NCBI RefSeq assembly: GCF_000427865.1
Contig: NZ_ATYV01000010.1
Coordinates: 1-64,000 of the forward strand
DNA from: Corynebacterium sputi DSM 45148
Lineage (GTDB): Bacteria; Actinomycetota; Actinomycetes; Mycobacteriales; Mycobacteriaceae
Direction of reading: 5' to 3'
Length of the DNA: 64,000 nucleotides
Below are positions 1 to 13,650 of this stretch, one piece after another. Positions within the stretch are counted from its first letter, which is position 1; the number at the start of each line of letters is the position of its first letter. A program made the translations under genes and the position numbers. The notes beneath the pieces were generated by a model, which saw only the letters and a program-made list of their open reading frames with translations, was not told the DNA's origin and did no database searches.

Positions 1-1
1 A

Positions 2-253
2 GCCGGGATCGTGCAGTCGATGTCTAGGCGGGGCAACTGTTTGGATAATTCGCCGATGGAGTGCTTTTTCGGCCATCTGAAGCAGGAGATGTTCGTCGGC
101 CGGGACTTCAGCAGCATTGATCAGCTGGCGCTGGAGATTGATCAGTACATGCGTTGGTACAACTACCAGCGGATTCAAGAAAAGCTCGGCGCAATGTCAC
201 CGGTGGAGTACCGACAAAGCATTGCGTGGAGGTTCGACTCAGTATCGTGTTAA
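2..253 (+). CDS. IS3-family transposase OrfB, C-terminal fragment (cut by window start)
   Basis: The visible 83 residues are the end of the DDE integrase core of an IS3-family transposase, the enzyme that cuts and joins the element ends. The run from RRGNCLDNSPMECFFGHLK carries the conserved DN..ME segment, where Glu is the third acidic residue of the DDE triad, followed by the W-Y-N-Y-Q-R and SPVEYR segments typical of the family C terminus. The frame is already open at base 2, so the true start is upstream of the window; the internal GTG at 11 is not taken as the start. The stop is at 251-253. Whether the full element is active cannot be told here. Confidence 0.85.
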   Translation, partial: AGIVQSMSRRGNCLDNSPMECFFGHLKQEMFVGRDFSSIDQLALEIDQYMRWYNYQRIQEKLGAMSPVEYRQSIAWRFDSVSC

Positions 254-257
254 CTAC

Positions 258-285
258 GTCTCTTTAACTTTTGGGGTTCAGTTCA
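258..285 (+). repeat. Candidate right terminal inverted repeat of the IS3-type element
   Basis: A short stretch just after the transposase stop runs gtctctttaac then ttttggggttcagttca. Placement a few bases after OrfB and the GGGG-core followed by TCA fit IS3-family right ends. The matching left end is outside the window, so this rests on position and resemblance only. Confidence 0.4.
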
Positions 286-490
286 TTCATTTCGGTGCGC
301 TGGCACAAAACCCCCTTCCTGGATTATCGCCTGTCGTATATGTGCAGGTAGGGGAGTCGCTCCGATTTAGAATCAAACTCTTTAGGGGTATCTGTGACAT
401 CCGGCTAAAACGAAAAGGGGGCGGAGTGGCACGGAGGCGCCGTCAGGTAGGGCCGACGACGACCTCGCGGCCGACTCGTCAGGTGAGGAA

Positions 491-1456
491 CTAGCCGATT
501 TTTCCGAGGAGCGGCACTACGAAGCCGCGGGCTGTCGGCCGGCGGAGTCTGGAAGGGTCGCCCGAAAGGGTGTCGAGGAGGATCTCTGCGGTGCGCGGGG
601 AGTAGAGGATTGAGAGGTGGTCGCTGAAGTCCCGCGAGTTTCCGTGGTCTTGGACGCAGTGGTTGATGACCTCGGTGTCCGAGTGGTCGTACGGTGATTC
701 CGGGTCGGGTGTGCCGAGGAATCCGGAGTGGTAGGGGGTGACGACTTCGTCGTAACGCGTTGTGATCATCGTGTGCTTCACACCAGCGGCTGGGCCTAGG
801 TCGGCGACGCTGTCGACGATGAAATCCGAGTCGATCATCTGATCCACCGCGCACTGGCCGACGAACTTCTTCGCGTAACCGCGGATAGAGACTCGCTTCT
901 CAATCCAGTTTCCAAGCGTCGCGATGCCACTCAGGGTCGTGCCTTGGTGGGAGGAGGAGATGCCGATGGCATTGCGAACTTTCGGCAGGCGCTTGCCAGT
1001 GGAAGGATCCGGCTCGCCCTTGCGGGAAGAGAGGTTTGCGTAAAGCACTACCTGAGCACCGCCCTGCGAATGGCCAATGAGATCGACCTGCTGGGCGCCA
1101 GTATCCTCTAGGACTTTGTTGATGAACGCGGCGAGTTCGACCTGCGATTGGAGGATGCCGTCGCTGGCATAGACCGCCCGGGCTCGGGAGACATAGCTGT
1201 CAGCATCCTTGCCGTAGTTCGTGGCGAAGACCCGGTGGCCGTTCTCGACGAGAAGCGGGGCAATGTCCGCCCAGGTGCAATAGGAGTTCATCCAGGTGCC
1301 GTGGACCAGGACGACGGGAACTTGGCCGTCCTCCAATGTGGTGTCCCAATCGTTTACGCCCAAAGGCATGGCATTGGGATGCTTGTGAGAGTGGATGAAG
1401 GCCGGAAGAAACTTCTTGTGACGCTCGCGGTTGGAATCTGCGTTGCTGCTGCTCAT
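491..1456 (-). CDS. Alpha/beta-hydrolase, triacylglycerol lipase family
   Basis: A 321-residue alpha/beta-hydrolase resembling the Lipase_2 / extracellular lipase group, which hydrolyses ester bonds in lipids. The oxyanion motif VHGTW is at about 51-55. The nucleophile elbow GHSQG puts the catalytic Ser at 130, and the likely partners are Asp236 (in TTRYDEVV) and His280 (in FSDHLSILY), so the triad looks complete. No convincing signal peptide is seen: the N terminus is hydrophilic. There is no Shine-Dalgarno, but TATCGT ends 6 nt before the ATG, which would suit a leaderless message. It stands alone between an IS end and the rplJ leader. The substrate is not predictable. Confidence 0.8.
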   Translation of the reverse strand: MSSSNADSNRERHKKFLPAFIHSHKHPNAMPLGVNDWDTTLEDGQVPVVLVHGTWMNSYCTWADIAPLLVENGHRVFATNYGKDADSYVSRARAVYASDGILQSQVELAAFINKVLEDTGAQQVDLIGHSQGGAQVVLYANLSSRKGEPDPSTGKRLPKVRNAIGISSSHQGTTLSGIATLGNWIEKRVSIRGYAKKFVGQCAVDQMIDSDFIVDSVADLGPAAGVKHTMITTRYDEVVTPYHSGFLGTPDPESPYDHSDTEVINHCVQDHGNSRDFSDHLSILYSPRTAEILLDTLSGDPSRLRRPTARGFVVPLLGKIG

Positions 1457-1689
1457 GCCATGACGATAGGCCGAAGATCCGACCTGTTCATCGGGTTTTC
1501 ACGTATCGACGGACGGCAATTTTGTCCAGGCCGGGTCCGTGTGTAGGGTGTGGGAAGAAGTTTGACCACGACGTCGTAAAGCAAAAATGCTTGAAGGTTT
1601 CGTGGAGACTCAAGTTTCACCGAAGACCGTCGGTCCCTTCGCACAGCGAAGGTGAAGGCCAACATTCAGTTGGCGGCCCACGCAGGTAG

Positions 1690-1842
1690 GACTGGAGCAT
1701 GATCTTCGCGTTGTCGAGCGCCGCCCTCGGGTGTGCTGCGGACGTGCTGAAGATGACGCCCTGACGCCTACTGCGTCGGGGCGTTTATTGTGTGTCAGCC
1801 CTACTGGCGGTTCCCACGACCATCAGGAAGGAGGCGAAGTAC
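1690..1842 (+). ncRNA. Candidate L10 leader (rplJ autoregulatory 5' UTR)
   Basis: The 5' region of rplJ-rplL holds a strong nested hairpin at about 1755-1786: GACGCCC / GGGCGTT as outer arms and TGACGC / GCGTC as inner arms, followed by TTTATT, so it could act as an attenuator. L10-L12 operons are commonly autoregulated by the L10(L12) complex binding such leaders. Assignment rests on position and the hairpin; a covariance-model match was not tested. The rplJ ribosome-binding site AGGAAGGAGG follows at about 1825-1834. Confidence 0.5.
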
Positions 1843-2358
1843 ATGGCAGTCAATGACTCCAAGCGCGCTGCAGTTGCAGAGCTGAAGGAAAAGTTCGATT
1901 CCGCTAACGCGACCGTTCTCACCGATTACCGCGGTCTTTCCGTCGGTGCCATCTCTGAGCTGCGCCGTACCCTGGGCGAAGACGCTCAGTACTCCGTCGC
2001 CAAGAACACCATGATCAAGCTCGCCGCAGCAGAGGCGGGCGTCGAGGGCCTGGACGAGCACCTGAACGGCCCGACGGCTGTCGCTTTCATTAGCGGCGAG
2101 TCTGTCGATGTCGCGAAGAAGCTCAAGAAGTTCGCTAAGGACAACCAGAACCTCGTGATCAAGGGCGGCCACGTTGACGGCGTCGCTATCGACGCTGCTC
2201 AGTTTGATGCCCTCGCGGAGATGGACAACCGCGAGACCACGCTTGCAAAGCTTGCTGGTGCTTTCAATGGCGTTCTGGCGAACGTCGCCGGCCTGCTCGA
2301 CGCTCCGACCGCTTCGGTGGCCCGCCTTGCTGCGGCCCTCGAGGAGAAGAAGCAGTAG
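1843..2358 (+). CDS. rplJ: 50S ribosomal protein L10
   Basis: L10 anchors the L7/L12 dimers to the GTPase-associated centre of the large subunit. This 171-residue protein begins MAVNDSKRAAVAELKEKF and shows the conserved LTDYRGLSV segment and the typical C-terminal helix that holds L12 dimers. The ATG at 1843 was chosen because AGGAAGGAGG lies 8-9 nt upstream and it gives the usual family length; an upstream in-frame start at 1792 would translate the leader hairpin. It is cotranscribed with rplL, which starts 73 nt downstream. The usual upstream partners rplK-rplA are not adjacent here. Confidence 0.97.
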   Translation: MAVNDSKRAAVAELKEKFDSANATVLTDYRGLSVGAISELRRTLGEDAQYSVAKNTMIKLAAAEAGVEGLDEHLNGPTAVAFISGESVDVAKKLKKFAKDNQNLVIKGGHVDGVAIDAAQFDALAEMDNRETTLAKLAGAFNGVLANVAGLLDAPTASVARLAAALEEKKQ

Positions 2359-2431
2359 AGCCGGCTTCGGCCAACACACACCCCGTACGTACCGCGGCGC
2401 GTTCGCCGCACATTCCATTTAGGAGATTCAC

Positions 2432-2815
2432 ATGGCTAAGTTCACCACCGCTGAGCTGCTCGAGGCATTCCAGGAGATGACCCTCGTCGAGCTGACCGAG
2501 TTCAAGAAGGCCTTCGAGGAGGAGTTCGACGTCACCGCTGCAGCTCCGGTTGCTGTCGCCGCTGCAGGTGGCGCTGACGCAGGTGCCGCTGCTGAAGAGC
2601 AGACCGAGTTCGACGTCGTCCTCGAGGACGCCGGCGCCAAGAAGATCGGCGTCATCAAGGCTGTCCGCGAGCTCGTCTCCGGCCTGGGCCTGAAGGAAGC
2701 CAAGGAGCTCGTCGAGGGCGCACCGAAGGCCATCATCGAGGGTGCAAACAAGGACGACGCTGAGGCTGCCAAGACCAAGCTCGAAGAGGCTGGCGCCAAG
2801 GTTTCCCTCAAGTAA
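2432..2815 (+). CDS. rplL: 50S ribosomal protein L7/L12
   Basis: This acidic 127-residue protein forms the stalk that recruits the translation GTPases (IF2, EF-Tu, EF-G, RF3). It has the N-terminal dimerisation helix, an Ala/Gly-rich hinge at about 37-53, and the globular C-terminal domain containing [19 protein letters not shown]. The ribosome-binding site TTAGGAG lies close before the ATG. It is the last gene of the L10 operon and is followed by a strong terminator at 2866-2912. Confidence 0.97.
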   Translation: MAKFTTAELLEAFQEMTLVELTEFKKAFEEEFDVTAAAPVAVAAAGGADAGAAAEEQTEFDVVLEDAGAKKIGVIKAVRELVSGLGLKEAKELVEGAPKAIIEGANKDDAEAAKTKLEEAGAKVSLK

Positions 2816-2865
2816 GAGGATTCACCGACTTTCTGTCGGTGTATGCCGGCCGCGTGCCGGTGACC

Positions 2866-2912
2866 AAACCCCGTGCTGTTCCGGAATTTCTCCGGTCCGG
2901 CGCGGGGTTTTG
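2866..2912 (+). terminator. Intrinsic terminator of rplJ-rplL
   Basis: ACCCCGTGC and GCGCGGGGT form the outer stem and CCGGA / TCCGG an inner one, followed by TTTTG. It sits 50 nt after the rplL stop and separates the L10 operon from the next gene. A smaller hairpin (caccgac / gtcggtg, 2823-2842) precedes it. Confidence 0.8.
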
Positions 2913-2991
2913 CCGTACCCAGACTGCGGGCTGTGCGGCAACTGCGTGGTGACGGGTCCGACGGCAGCTGACAGTCGCTAGAGTTATATCC

Positions 2992-3963
2992 ATGCTGTCA
3001 CGTACCCAACTTATTTCTGTGCTGGTTCTCGGCCTCGGCGCAGCCCTCCTCGTCATTGGTTCGGTGCTGCCCAGGATCACCGATCAGCAGCCCAGGGTAC
3101 CTCTTGATCTGCCGGATACGACCTTCGTGATGGAGTCAGATTCGGCCGTGACATCCCGAATTGGAGAAGACGGCTTCCGTGAAGAAGTTGAGGGTCCGGT
3201 ACGGCGACAGTTCCATGCCGAGGTGATTGAGCCCTCCGACAAGGACACCATGTCGCTGCGCGTGGGCGCGTCGATGACGCGCCCGGGGGAGGAACAGTCC
3301 GGCAACGTCTTGGATGGCCTGGTGCAGGCTCAGACGTGGACGTTCACCGTGGACCGGCTCACAGGCCTCCCGACGGGCCCAGCGAGGCTTTTGGATCAGC
3401 CCATGGGCGTCCCCGTTGAGGTGGAGATGGGCGGCAACTGGGTGAAATTCCCGGCCGATACCCAGGAAGAGACGTACCCGGCGTTTGAAGACGCGCTGAG
3501 GCAGAGCGTGGACGCCGAATTCACCGGATCTCAGGAGCGAGACGGCCACCGCCTGCTGTCGTTCCGTCAGACGGTTGAAGACGTGAACGTCGCCGAACTG
3601 TATGGCGCTCTCTACACCAGCGCTCAGTTTCCGGGTGAGGGAGACGAGGCCGTGGAGGGGGACCTGATGTACTCCGCGACACGTGACTGGTTGATCGAGC
3701 CGGAGTCCGGAATGATCGTCAACATCGCCGAAGATATCGACGCGCGGTGGGAAAGTGAAGACGGGGAACGTCTCGGTACAGCACTTTTGTTCGAAGGCGA
3801 GATGACTCAGGCTAACCAGGATGACCTGCTGGAACAGGCTCTGGAAGTCGGAGACGTGACGAATGTTCGACCGCTGGGCATTGCATTGGCGGCAATCGGT
3901 GCTATCTTGACGGCGGCCGGTTTGTTCGGGGCTCTACGCCCCGCACGCGAACCACGGGGCTGA
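2992..3963 (+). CDS. DUF3068 (PorA-family) membrane protein
   Basis: This 323-residue protein matches the DUF3068/PorA layout found in mycolate actinobacteria: an N-terminal membrane segment (about 7-27, LISVLVLGLGAALLVIGSVL), a large extracytoplasmic domain of about 260 residues, and a second membrane segment near the C terminus (about 293-315). The biochemical role is unknown; the family name does not prove porin activity. No Shine-Dalgarno is visible, but TAGAGT ends 7 nt before the ATG, which suits a leaderless transcript. It lies alone between the rplL terminator and the rpoB promoter. Confidence 0.8.
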   Translation: MLSRTQLISVLVLGLGAALLVIGSVLPRITDQQPRVPLDLPDTTFVMESDSAVTSRIGEDGFREEVEGPVRRQFHAEVIEPSDKDTMSLRVGASMTRPGEEQSGNVLDGLVQAQTWTFTVDRLTGLPTGPARLLDQPMGVPVEVEMGGNWVKFPADTQEETYPAFEDALRQSVDAEFTGSQERDGHRLLSFRQTVEDVNVAELYGALYTSAQFPGEGDEAVEGDLMYSATRDWLIEPESGMIVNIAEDIDARWESEDGERLGTALLFEGEMTQANQDDLLEQALEVGDVTNVRPLGIALAAIGAILTAAGLFGALRPAREPRG

Positions 3964-3988
3964 TTTGCCTGTGACCACCGACACCTAG

Positions 3989-4017
3989 TAGACACGCGAC
4001 CCTGTTTCATATAACAT
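3989..4017 (+). promoter_or_regulatory. Candidate rpoB-rpoC promoter
   Basis: TAGACA at 3989-3994 and TAACAT at 4012-4017 are separated by 17 bp and lie just after the DUF3068 gene. Use of this site would give an rpoB leader of about 210 nt; the rest of that leader (4020-4233) holds no gene that I can see. Confidence 0.5.
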
Positions 4018-4233
4018 GAGCTGTTGCGCTGGAATTAGGTGTGTCGTAGTGTCTCTAACTCCGATTGATGTATCCCCGGTAGGCGGTATTTCGCCTGCTC
4101 AGGTTCTCGTCCGGAGGCTGAACGTACGCATTCCTGTTCCTGCAGTTTATACGCTTACAACCGAGCGGAATTAGGGGGCGTCGCGACCGCGTGGCGTGAC
4201 CCCGCTCCGCGTGAGGTGCTGGAAGGACGCATC

Positions 4234-7200
4234 TTGGCAGTCTCCCGCCAGACCAAGGCAGTGGCAGGTATTCCCGGAGCTTCGAAGAGGTACTCGTTCG
4301 CAAAGATTAGCGAACCGATCCCTGTTCCGGGTCTGCTCGATCTTCAGCTCGATTCCTTCTCATGGCTCGTCGGCACCCCGGAGTGGCGCGAGCGTCGCGC
4401 CGAAGAGGCTCCGAACGAGGCCGACCCGAAGAGTGGCCTCGAGGAAATTCTCGCGGAGCTTTCTCCGATCGAGGACTATTCCGGAAAGATGTCCCTCACC
4501 CTGTCCGATCCGTGGTTCGACTCCGTGAAGAACACGGTGGACGAGTGCAAGGACAAGGACATCAATTACTCGGCTCCGCTGTACGTCACGGCTGAGTTCG
4601 TTAACCGGGAAACCGGTGAAATTAAGTCCCAGACCGTCTTCATCGGCGATTTCCCGATCATGACGGACAAGGGAACCTTCATTGTCAACGGCACCGAGCG
4701 TGTCGTCGTCTCGCAGCTCGTCCGTTCCCCGGGCGTCTACTTCGACGAGAGCATCGACAAGTCGACCGAGCGCCCGCTGCACTCGGTGAAGATCATCCCG
4801 TCGCGCGGTGCGTGGCTGGAGTTCGACGTCGATAAGCGCGACACCGTTGGCGTCCGCATCGACCGCAAGCGTCGCCAGCCGGTGACCGTCCTGCTGAAGG
4901 CATTCGGCTGGACCACCGAGGAGATTAAGGAGCGCTTCGGCTTCTCCGAGATCATGATGTCCACCCTGGAGAACGACGGTGTCGCGAACACCGACGAGGC
5001 TCTGCTGGAGATCTACCGCAAGCAGCGTCCGGGCGAGCCGCCGACGCGCGAGTCCGCACTGGCCCTGCTGGAGAACAACTTCTTCCGCCCGCGCCGCTAC
5101 GACCTGGCTCGCGTCGGTCGTTACAAGGTCAACCGTAAGCTCGGCCTGGCTAACGATGGCTCCGGTGAGATGACCCTCACCGAGCAGGACATCGCTACCG
5201 CGATCGAGTACCTCGTGCGCCTGCACGACGGTGACAAGACGATGGATTCCCCGGCCGGCATCGAGGTTCCGGTTGAGGTCGACGACATCGACCACTTCGG
5301 TAACCGTCGTCTGCGTACCGTCGGTGAGCTGATCCAGAACCAGGTCCGAGTCGGCCTGTCCCGCATGGAGCGCGTCGTTCGCGAGCGCATGACCACGCAG
5401 GACGTCGAGTCGATTCAGCCGACCACCCTGATCAACGTTCGTCCGATCTCTGCCGCGATCCGCGAGTTCTTCGGAACCTCGCAGCTCTCGCAGTTCATGG
5501 ACCAGAACAACTCTCTGTCGGGCCTGACGCACAAGCGTCGTCTGTCCGCACTGGGACCGGGCGGTCTGTCTCGTGAGCGCGCCGGCCTGGAGGTGCGAGA
5601 CGTCCACGCTTCGCACTACGGCCGTATGTGCCCGATTGAGACCCCTGAGGGTCCGAACATTGGTCTGATCGGCAACCTGTCGGTCTACGCCCGTGTGAAC
5701 CCGTTCGGCTTCATTGAGACCCCGTACCGTCGCGTTGTCGACGGCACCGTCACCGATCAGGTCGACTACCTCACCGCTGACGAAGAGGACCGTTACGTCG
5801 TCGCCCAGGCAAACTCGCCTGTCGACGCTGACGGCCACTTCACCGCCGAAACCCTTGCTGTGCGAATCAAGGGTGGAGACGTTGAGGTCGTCCCGGCTTC
5901 CGAGATTGACTACATGGACGTGTCCCCGCGTCAGATGGTCTCCGTCGGTACCGCGATGATTCCGTTCCTCGAGCACGACGACGCCAACCGTGCCCTGATG
6001 GGCGCCAACATGCAGAAGCAGGCTGTGCCGCTGATGCGTGCCGAGGCACCGTTCGTCGGTACCGGTATGGAGCGTCGCGCAGCGTACGACTCCGGTGACC
6101 TCATCATCGCCCCCTGCTCGGGCGTCGTGGAGACCGTGTCCGCAGACTTCGTCACCATCATGGACGACGAGGGTCAGCGCCACACGTTCATCCTGCGCAA
6201 GTTCGAGCGCACCAACCAGGGCACCTGCTACAACCAGACCCCGCTGGTCACCACCGGCGATCGGGTTGAAGAAGGCCAGGTCATCGCTGACGGCCCGGGT
6301 ACCCACAACGGTGAAATGTCCCTCGGCCGTAACCTCCTGGTTGCGTTCATGCCGTGGGAAGGCCACAACTACGAGGACGCCATCATCCTCAACCAGCGCC
6401 TGGTTGAAGACGACGTCCTGACCTCGATTCACATCGAGGAGCACGAGATCGACGCCCGCGACACCAAGCTGGGACCGGAAGAGATCACTCGTGAGATCCC
6501 GAACGTCGGCGAGGACATGCTCAAGGACCTCGACGAGCGCGGCATCGTCCGCATCGGTGCTGACGTCCGTGACGGCGACATCCTCGTCGGTAAGGTCACC
6601 CCGAAGGGTGAGACCGAGCTGACCCCGGAGGAGCGACTCCTCCGTGCGATCTTCGGAGAGAAGTCCCGCGAGGTTCGCGACACCTCCATGCGCGTGCCGC
6701 ACGGTGAGTCCGGCAAGGTCATCGGTGTCCGCGTGTTCTCCCGAGAGGATGACGACGATCTGTCGCCGGGCGTCAACGAGATGATCCGCGTCTACGTCGC
6801 TCAGAAGCGCAAGATCCAGGACGGCGACAAGATGGCCGGCCGCCACGGCAACAAGGGTGTTATTGGCAAGATCCTGCCGCAGGAGGACATGCCGTTCCTC
6901 CCGGACGGAACTCCGGTCGACATCATCCTGAACACCCACGGTGTTCCGCGTCGTATGAACATCGGTCAGGTCCTCGAGGTTCACCTCGGTTGGCTGGCCA
7001 AGGCCGGTTGGGCCGTCGAGGGCGATCCGGATTGGGCCAAGCGCCTGCCGTCCGAGCTCCTGGACGTCCCGTCTGACTCCCTGGTTTCTACCCCGGTGTT
7101 CGATGGTGCGGAGAACGAGGAGCTCGCCGGCCTGCTGAGCTCGTCGCTCCCGAACCGCGACGGCGAGGTGCTGGTTGACGGCGACGGAAAGGCACGTCTC

Positions 7201-7704
7201 TTCGACGGCCGTTCCGGCGAGCCGTTCCCGTTCCCGGTGTCGGTGGGCTACATGTACATGCTGAAGCTCCACCACCTGGTCGACGAGAAGATCCACGCTC
7301 GTTCCACCGGTCCGTACTCGATGATTACGCAGCAGCCGCTGGGCGGTAAGGCCCAGTTCGGTGGTCAGCGCTTCGGTGAGATGGAGGTGTGGGCGATGCA
7401 GGCATACGGCGCCGCTTACACCCTGCAGGAGCTGCTCACCATCAAGTCGGATGACGTGGTCGGTCGAGTCAAGGTCTACGAAGCCATCGTTAAGGGCGAT
7501 AACATCCCGGATCCGGGTATCCCCGAGTCCTTCAAGGTTCTCCTGAAGGAGCTCCAGTCGCTGTGTCTGAACGTCGAGGTTCTGTCCGCTGACGGTGTGC
7601 CGATGGAACTCGGCACCACCGACGATGACGAACTGGACCACGCCACGGCCTCCCTGGGCATCAACCTGTCCCGCGACGAGCGCACCGACGCAGACTCCGC
7701 CTAA
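4234..7704 (+). CDS. rpoB: RNA polymerase subunit beta
   Basis: Beta subunit of RNA polymerase, forming the catalytic core with beta' and the target of rifamycins. The whole length aligns by eye with actinobacterial RpoB. The rifampicin-resistance region (about residue 414 onward, [13 protein letters not shown], then [14 protein letters not shown]) keeps the Asp, His and Ser whose changes most often give resistance, so a rifampicin-sensitive target is predicted. The TTG at 4234 was preferred because GGAAGGA lies 6 nt upstream; the in-frame GTG at 4216 lacks a good site but is used in some related annotations. rpoC starts 114 nt downstream. Confidence 0.97.
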   Translation: MAVSRQTKAVAGIPGASKRYSFAKISEPIPVPGLLDLQLDSFSWLVGTPEWRERRAEEAPNEADPKSGLEEILAELSPIEDYSGKMSLTLSDPWFDSVKNTVDECKDKDINYSAPLYVTAEFVNRETGEIKSQTVFIGDFPIMTDKGTFIVNGTERVVVSQLVRSPGVYFDESIDKSTERPLHSVKIIPSRGAWLEFDVDKRDTVGVRIDRKRRQPVTVLLKAFGWTTEEIKERFGFSEIMMSTLENDGVANTDEALLEIYRKQRPGEPPTRESALALLENNFFRPRRYDLARVGRYKVNRKLGLANDGSGEMTLTEQDIATAIEYLVRLHDGDKTMDSPAGIEVPVEVDDIDHFGNRRLRTVGELIQNQVRVGLSRMERVVRERMTTQDVESIQPTTLINVRPISAAIREFFGTSQLSQFMDQNNSLSGLTHKRRLSALGPGGLSRERAGLEVRDVHASHYGRMCPIETPEGPNIGLIGNLSVYARVNPFGFIETPYRRVVDGTVTDQVDYLTADEEDRYVVAQANSPVDADGHFTAETLAVRIKGGDVEVVPASEIDYMDVSPRQMVSVGTAMIPFLEHDDANRALMGANMQKQAVPLMRAEAPFVGTGMERRAAYDSGDLIIAPCSGVVETVSADFVTIMDDEGQRHTFILRKFERTNQGTCYNQTPLVTTGDRVEEGQVIADGPGTHNGEMSLGRNLLVAFMPWEGHNYEDAIILNQRLVEDDVLTSIHIEEHEIDARDTKLGPEEITREIPNVGEDMLKDLDERGIVRIGADVRDGDILVGKVTPKGETELTPEERLLRAIFGEKSREVRDTSMRVPHGESGKVIGVRVFSREDDDDLSPGVNEMIRVYVAQKRKIQDGDKMAGRHGNKGVIGKILPQEDMPFLPDGTPVDIILNTHGVPRRMNIGQVLEVHLGWLAKAGWAVEGDPDWAKRLPSELLDVPSDSLVSTPVFDGAENEELAGLLSSSLPNRDGEVLVDGDGKARLFDGRSGEPFPFPVSVGYMYMLKLHHLVDEKIHARSTGPYSMITQQPLGGKAQFGGQRFGEMEVWAMQAYGAAYTLQELLTIKSDDVVGRVKVYEAIVKGDNIPDPGIPESFKVLLKELQSLCLNVEVLSADGVPMELGTTDDDELDHATASLGINLSRDERTDADSA

Positions 7705-7818
7705 CCGGCAGGGTCGCGTCGGGGCCCTCCCCGCACACAGAAAAAGAAATCCACAGTCACGCACACCAGCATGAAACTCCCGCAGCACGAGAAGATCGCG
7801 GGGGAAAGGGAATAACAG

Positions 7819-11790
<3,972 letters not shown>

Positions 11791-11818
11791 GTTTCACCCA
11801 CCCAGGTGACCGAACCAC

Positions 11819-11873
11819 GTCGACCGCCTCTCTCACCCGTTCACGCGGGAGGGGGTGGCGGTCGGCGTTTTTT
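11819..11873 (+). terminator. Intrinsic terminator after rpoC
   Basis: CGACCGCC and GGCGGTCG form the outer stem, followed by GCGTTTTTT. The 190 bases after it (11874-12067) hold no gene that I can see. Confidence 0.85.
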
Positions 11874-12067
11874 GCTTCCCGACGCCCCCAGCCTCCAATC
11901 CTCAGCCCTCACCAGACCGAGACCCTCCTGCCGTGGCAGTGACTTCCTCGCTGCGTGGCAATTTAGGGCGTCAGAACGCCGATTTCTGCCACTCTGCGGG
12001 TAATCCGTTGCCACCGCGCGAGGTGTTAGTTCCGCGCAGTCAGGGTCCCCGCTTCGCCTCTGCGGCT

Positions 12068-12865
12068 TTAAGGCCCGATCTGGCGTGCAGCAGTGTCCAG
12101 TAGTCCGTTACCCGCATTGCTGGCCTTGATGCGGTCTGGACCAATGTTGTAGGTCGTAGATCCGTTGGTCGCCTGGTACGTCATGCTGTATTGAAAGGCA
12201 CTCAACACGGGAGAGAGCCCATTGCCCGTCGTATATCCCCTGTAGGTAAGGCTCCCGCTGCTGTTCTCACAGATCGCGGCCCGGACGGTCCCATCAGTGG
12301 ATTCAGTGACGAACCGAACTGATTCACCGGAAGGGCAGGAGGTCCCGGCAGGGAACCCGTACTGGCTCAGATCTGAGGAACTTGGTGCGGAGGCAGGTGC
12401 TGGGGCCGGTTCGTCGACTGTTTCAACAGCCACCGCAGGTTCGTCTTGGAAGGAGTCTTCGGCGGCGACGACCTCGAGCGGCTCCGCGGCGAAGGAATCC
12501 TCCTCGCCACCACGAATCTGGAAGAAAGCCCAGATCAACACGGCAATGAGCACGAGCCCGAGGATGATCGCAAGTACGACGAGCACGACGTTGGACTTCT
12601 TCTTCGGCTCGGGCTGCTGTGGGGGGTACATCCCCGGCGGAGGGTAACCAGCCACTGGCGGCTGTCCCGGAGGCTGCCCACCACCATTGGGCGGGTACGC
12701 GAAAGACTGCGCTCCGTACTGGGGGGAATTCGCTCCGGCCGGCGGCGCCGGCTCAGGGCTAACCGGCGCCGCTTGAGGGGCCGGTCCGCCTTGCGGAGGG
12801 AGATACGCAGTGTCCGGAGGTGAGGGCTGAGCCCACTCGTCGAAGTTGTTGCCTGGCTGGTTCAC
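12068..12865 (-). CDS. Pro-rich membrane protein with extracytoplasmic domain, unknown function
   Basis: This 265-residue protein has a Pro/Gly/Gln-rich, probably disordered cytoplasmic N terminus (1-88), then KKKS and one membrane segment (about 92-116, VVLVVLAIILGLVLIAVLIW), an acidic linker and an outward C-terminal domain of about 100 residues with two Cys (CPSGE, ICENS) that could pair. The GTG start has GGAGAG 6 nt upstream. It is divergent from the vWA/tubulin-like operon, sharing a 188-bp intergenic region, so common control is possible. I recognise no family; the layout (disordered tail, one TM, small outer domain) could be a sensor or partner of that operon. Confidence 0.75.
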   Translation of the reverse strand: MNQPGNNFDEWAQPSPPDTAYLPPQGGPAPQAAPVSPEPAPPAGANSPQYGAQSFAYPPNGGGQPPGQPPVAGYPPPGMYPPQQPEPKKKSNVVLVVLAIILGLVLIAVLIWAFFQIRGGEEDSFAAEPLEVVAAEDSFQDEPAVAVETVDEPAPAPASAPSSSDLSQYGFPAGTSCPSGESVRFVTESTDGTVRAAICENSSGSLTYRGYTTGNGLSPVLSAFQYSMTYQATNGSTTYNIGPDRIKASNAGNGLLDTAARQIGP

Positions 12866-13053
12866 GCGGCTCTCCGCTTCGAATTTGTCGAATCATGGTG
12901 TGACCAGCAAATTTTACCGAAGCGGAGCCGCCGGCAATGCCCCCAATTTTGGTGGCACGGCTAGCAGGGGAGTCCTTGCCCGGACCTGTGGCTGAACTAC
13001 GATGCTAGGTAAACTGGGAACCTTCACCCCTAGCTAATGAGGAGTCGTCGGAA

Positions 13054-13650
13054 GTGAACTCGAGGAACGACAACCAGGGCGGCGGCCCGGGTTCGTTCGG
13101 CGGATTTCCGTCGGATGATTCCGGGGCGCCGGGTTTCGGTGACGGATTAGGAAGCACCGCTGGTAGCAGCCCGGGTTTTGGGTCTGGCGGCTCGGGTTTC
13201 TCAGCCTCTCCGTCGGGAGGGTTTGGTGGTGGGGAGAAGGGGACGTCGTCAAGCGGATTTGCCCTTGACGATGGTTCTACGGCGCCGAAGGTGCCGGACT
13301 TCTCCGAGCCGCAGCCAACTGCTACCGCTACCGGCCCATGGGGTTGGGTCATCGCAGCTGCGGTGACCGCGATCGTGGGGCTGCTGTTGGGCGGCTACAC
13401 GCTGTTTGCCACGGCATATTCAGATTCGCTGCGTCCGGTGACCGCGGGAATCGGCTGGTTCCTCGCCGGAATCCTGAGCTTCGTATTGCTTGGAGTCCAC
13501 GTCACTGAGGACACGAAAAGACAGGCGGCCGGGCCATACATCGGAACGATTGGGCAGGTGTACCTCTATCGCGCGTCGGTCGCGATCGGTTTGCTCGGTG
13601 TGATTCTCACGGCTGTGGCGTTAGCGCAGTGGATCGGAGTTCAGCGATGA
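13054..13650 (+). CDS. Gly/Phe-rich three-TM protein, first gene of vWA/tubulin-like cassette
   Basis: 198 residues. The first 92 are low-complexity Gly/Ser/Phe with repeated GF and FG dipeptides (GSFGGF, PGFGDG, PGFGSG, GGFGGG). Then come three membrane segments at about 97-119, 130-149 and 171-193. The GTG at 13054 has AATGAGGAG about 10 nt upstream. The stop overlaps the start of the vWA gene (ATGA), so the two are probably translated together. No known family was recognised. The Phe-Gly repeats resemble those in the C-terminal tail of the next protein, suggesting that the two tails meet on the same membrane face. Confidence 0.75.
   Translation: MNSRNDNQGGGPGSFGGFPSDDSGAPGFGDGLGSTAGSSPGFGSGGSGFSASPSGGFGGGEKGTSSSGFALDDGSTAPKVPDFSEPQPTATATGPWGWVIAAAVTAIVGLLLGGYTLFATAYSDSLRPVTAGIGWFLAGILSFVLLGVHVTEDTKRQAAGPYIGTIGQVYLYRASVAIGLLGVILTAVALAQWIGVQR

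Larger units (their letters stand above)
1..285 (+). mobile_element. IS3-family insertion sequence, 3' end only
   Basis: The window opens inside an IS3-type element: the last part of the transposase is followed by about 30 bases that look like the right terminal inverted repeat (258-285, ending GGGGTTCAGTTCA). The left part lies outside the window, so element length, the frameshifted OrfA and the target duplication cannot be judged. The right boundary is inferred from the repeat-like end, not from a paired left end. Confidence 0.65.

Noticed and set aside
5467..5570. Ser instead of Pro in the rpoB rifampicin region (NNSLSG)
   Set aside because: Ser is common at this position in other bacteria, and the Asp, His and Ser positions tied to resistance are unchanged.
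13054..13330. Gly-rich N terminus as a PE_PGRS or silk-like protein
   Set aside because: The repeats are short and mixed with Ser, Phe and Asp and are followed by three membrane segments. No PE or PPE domain is present.
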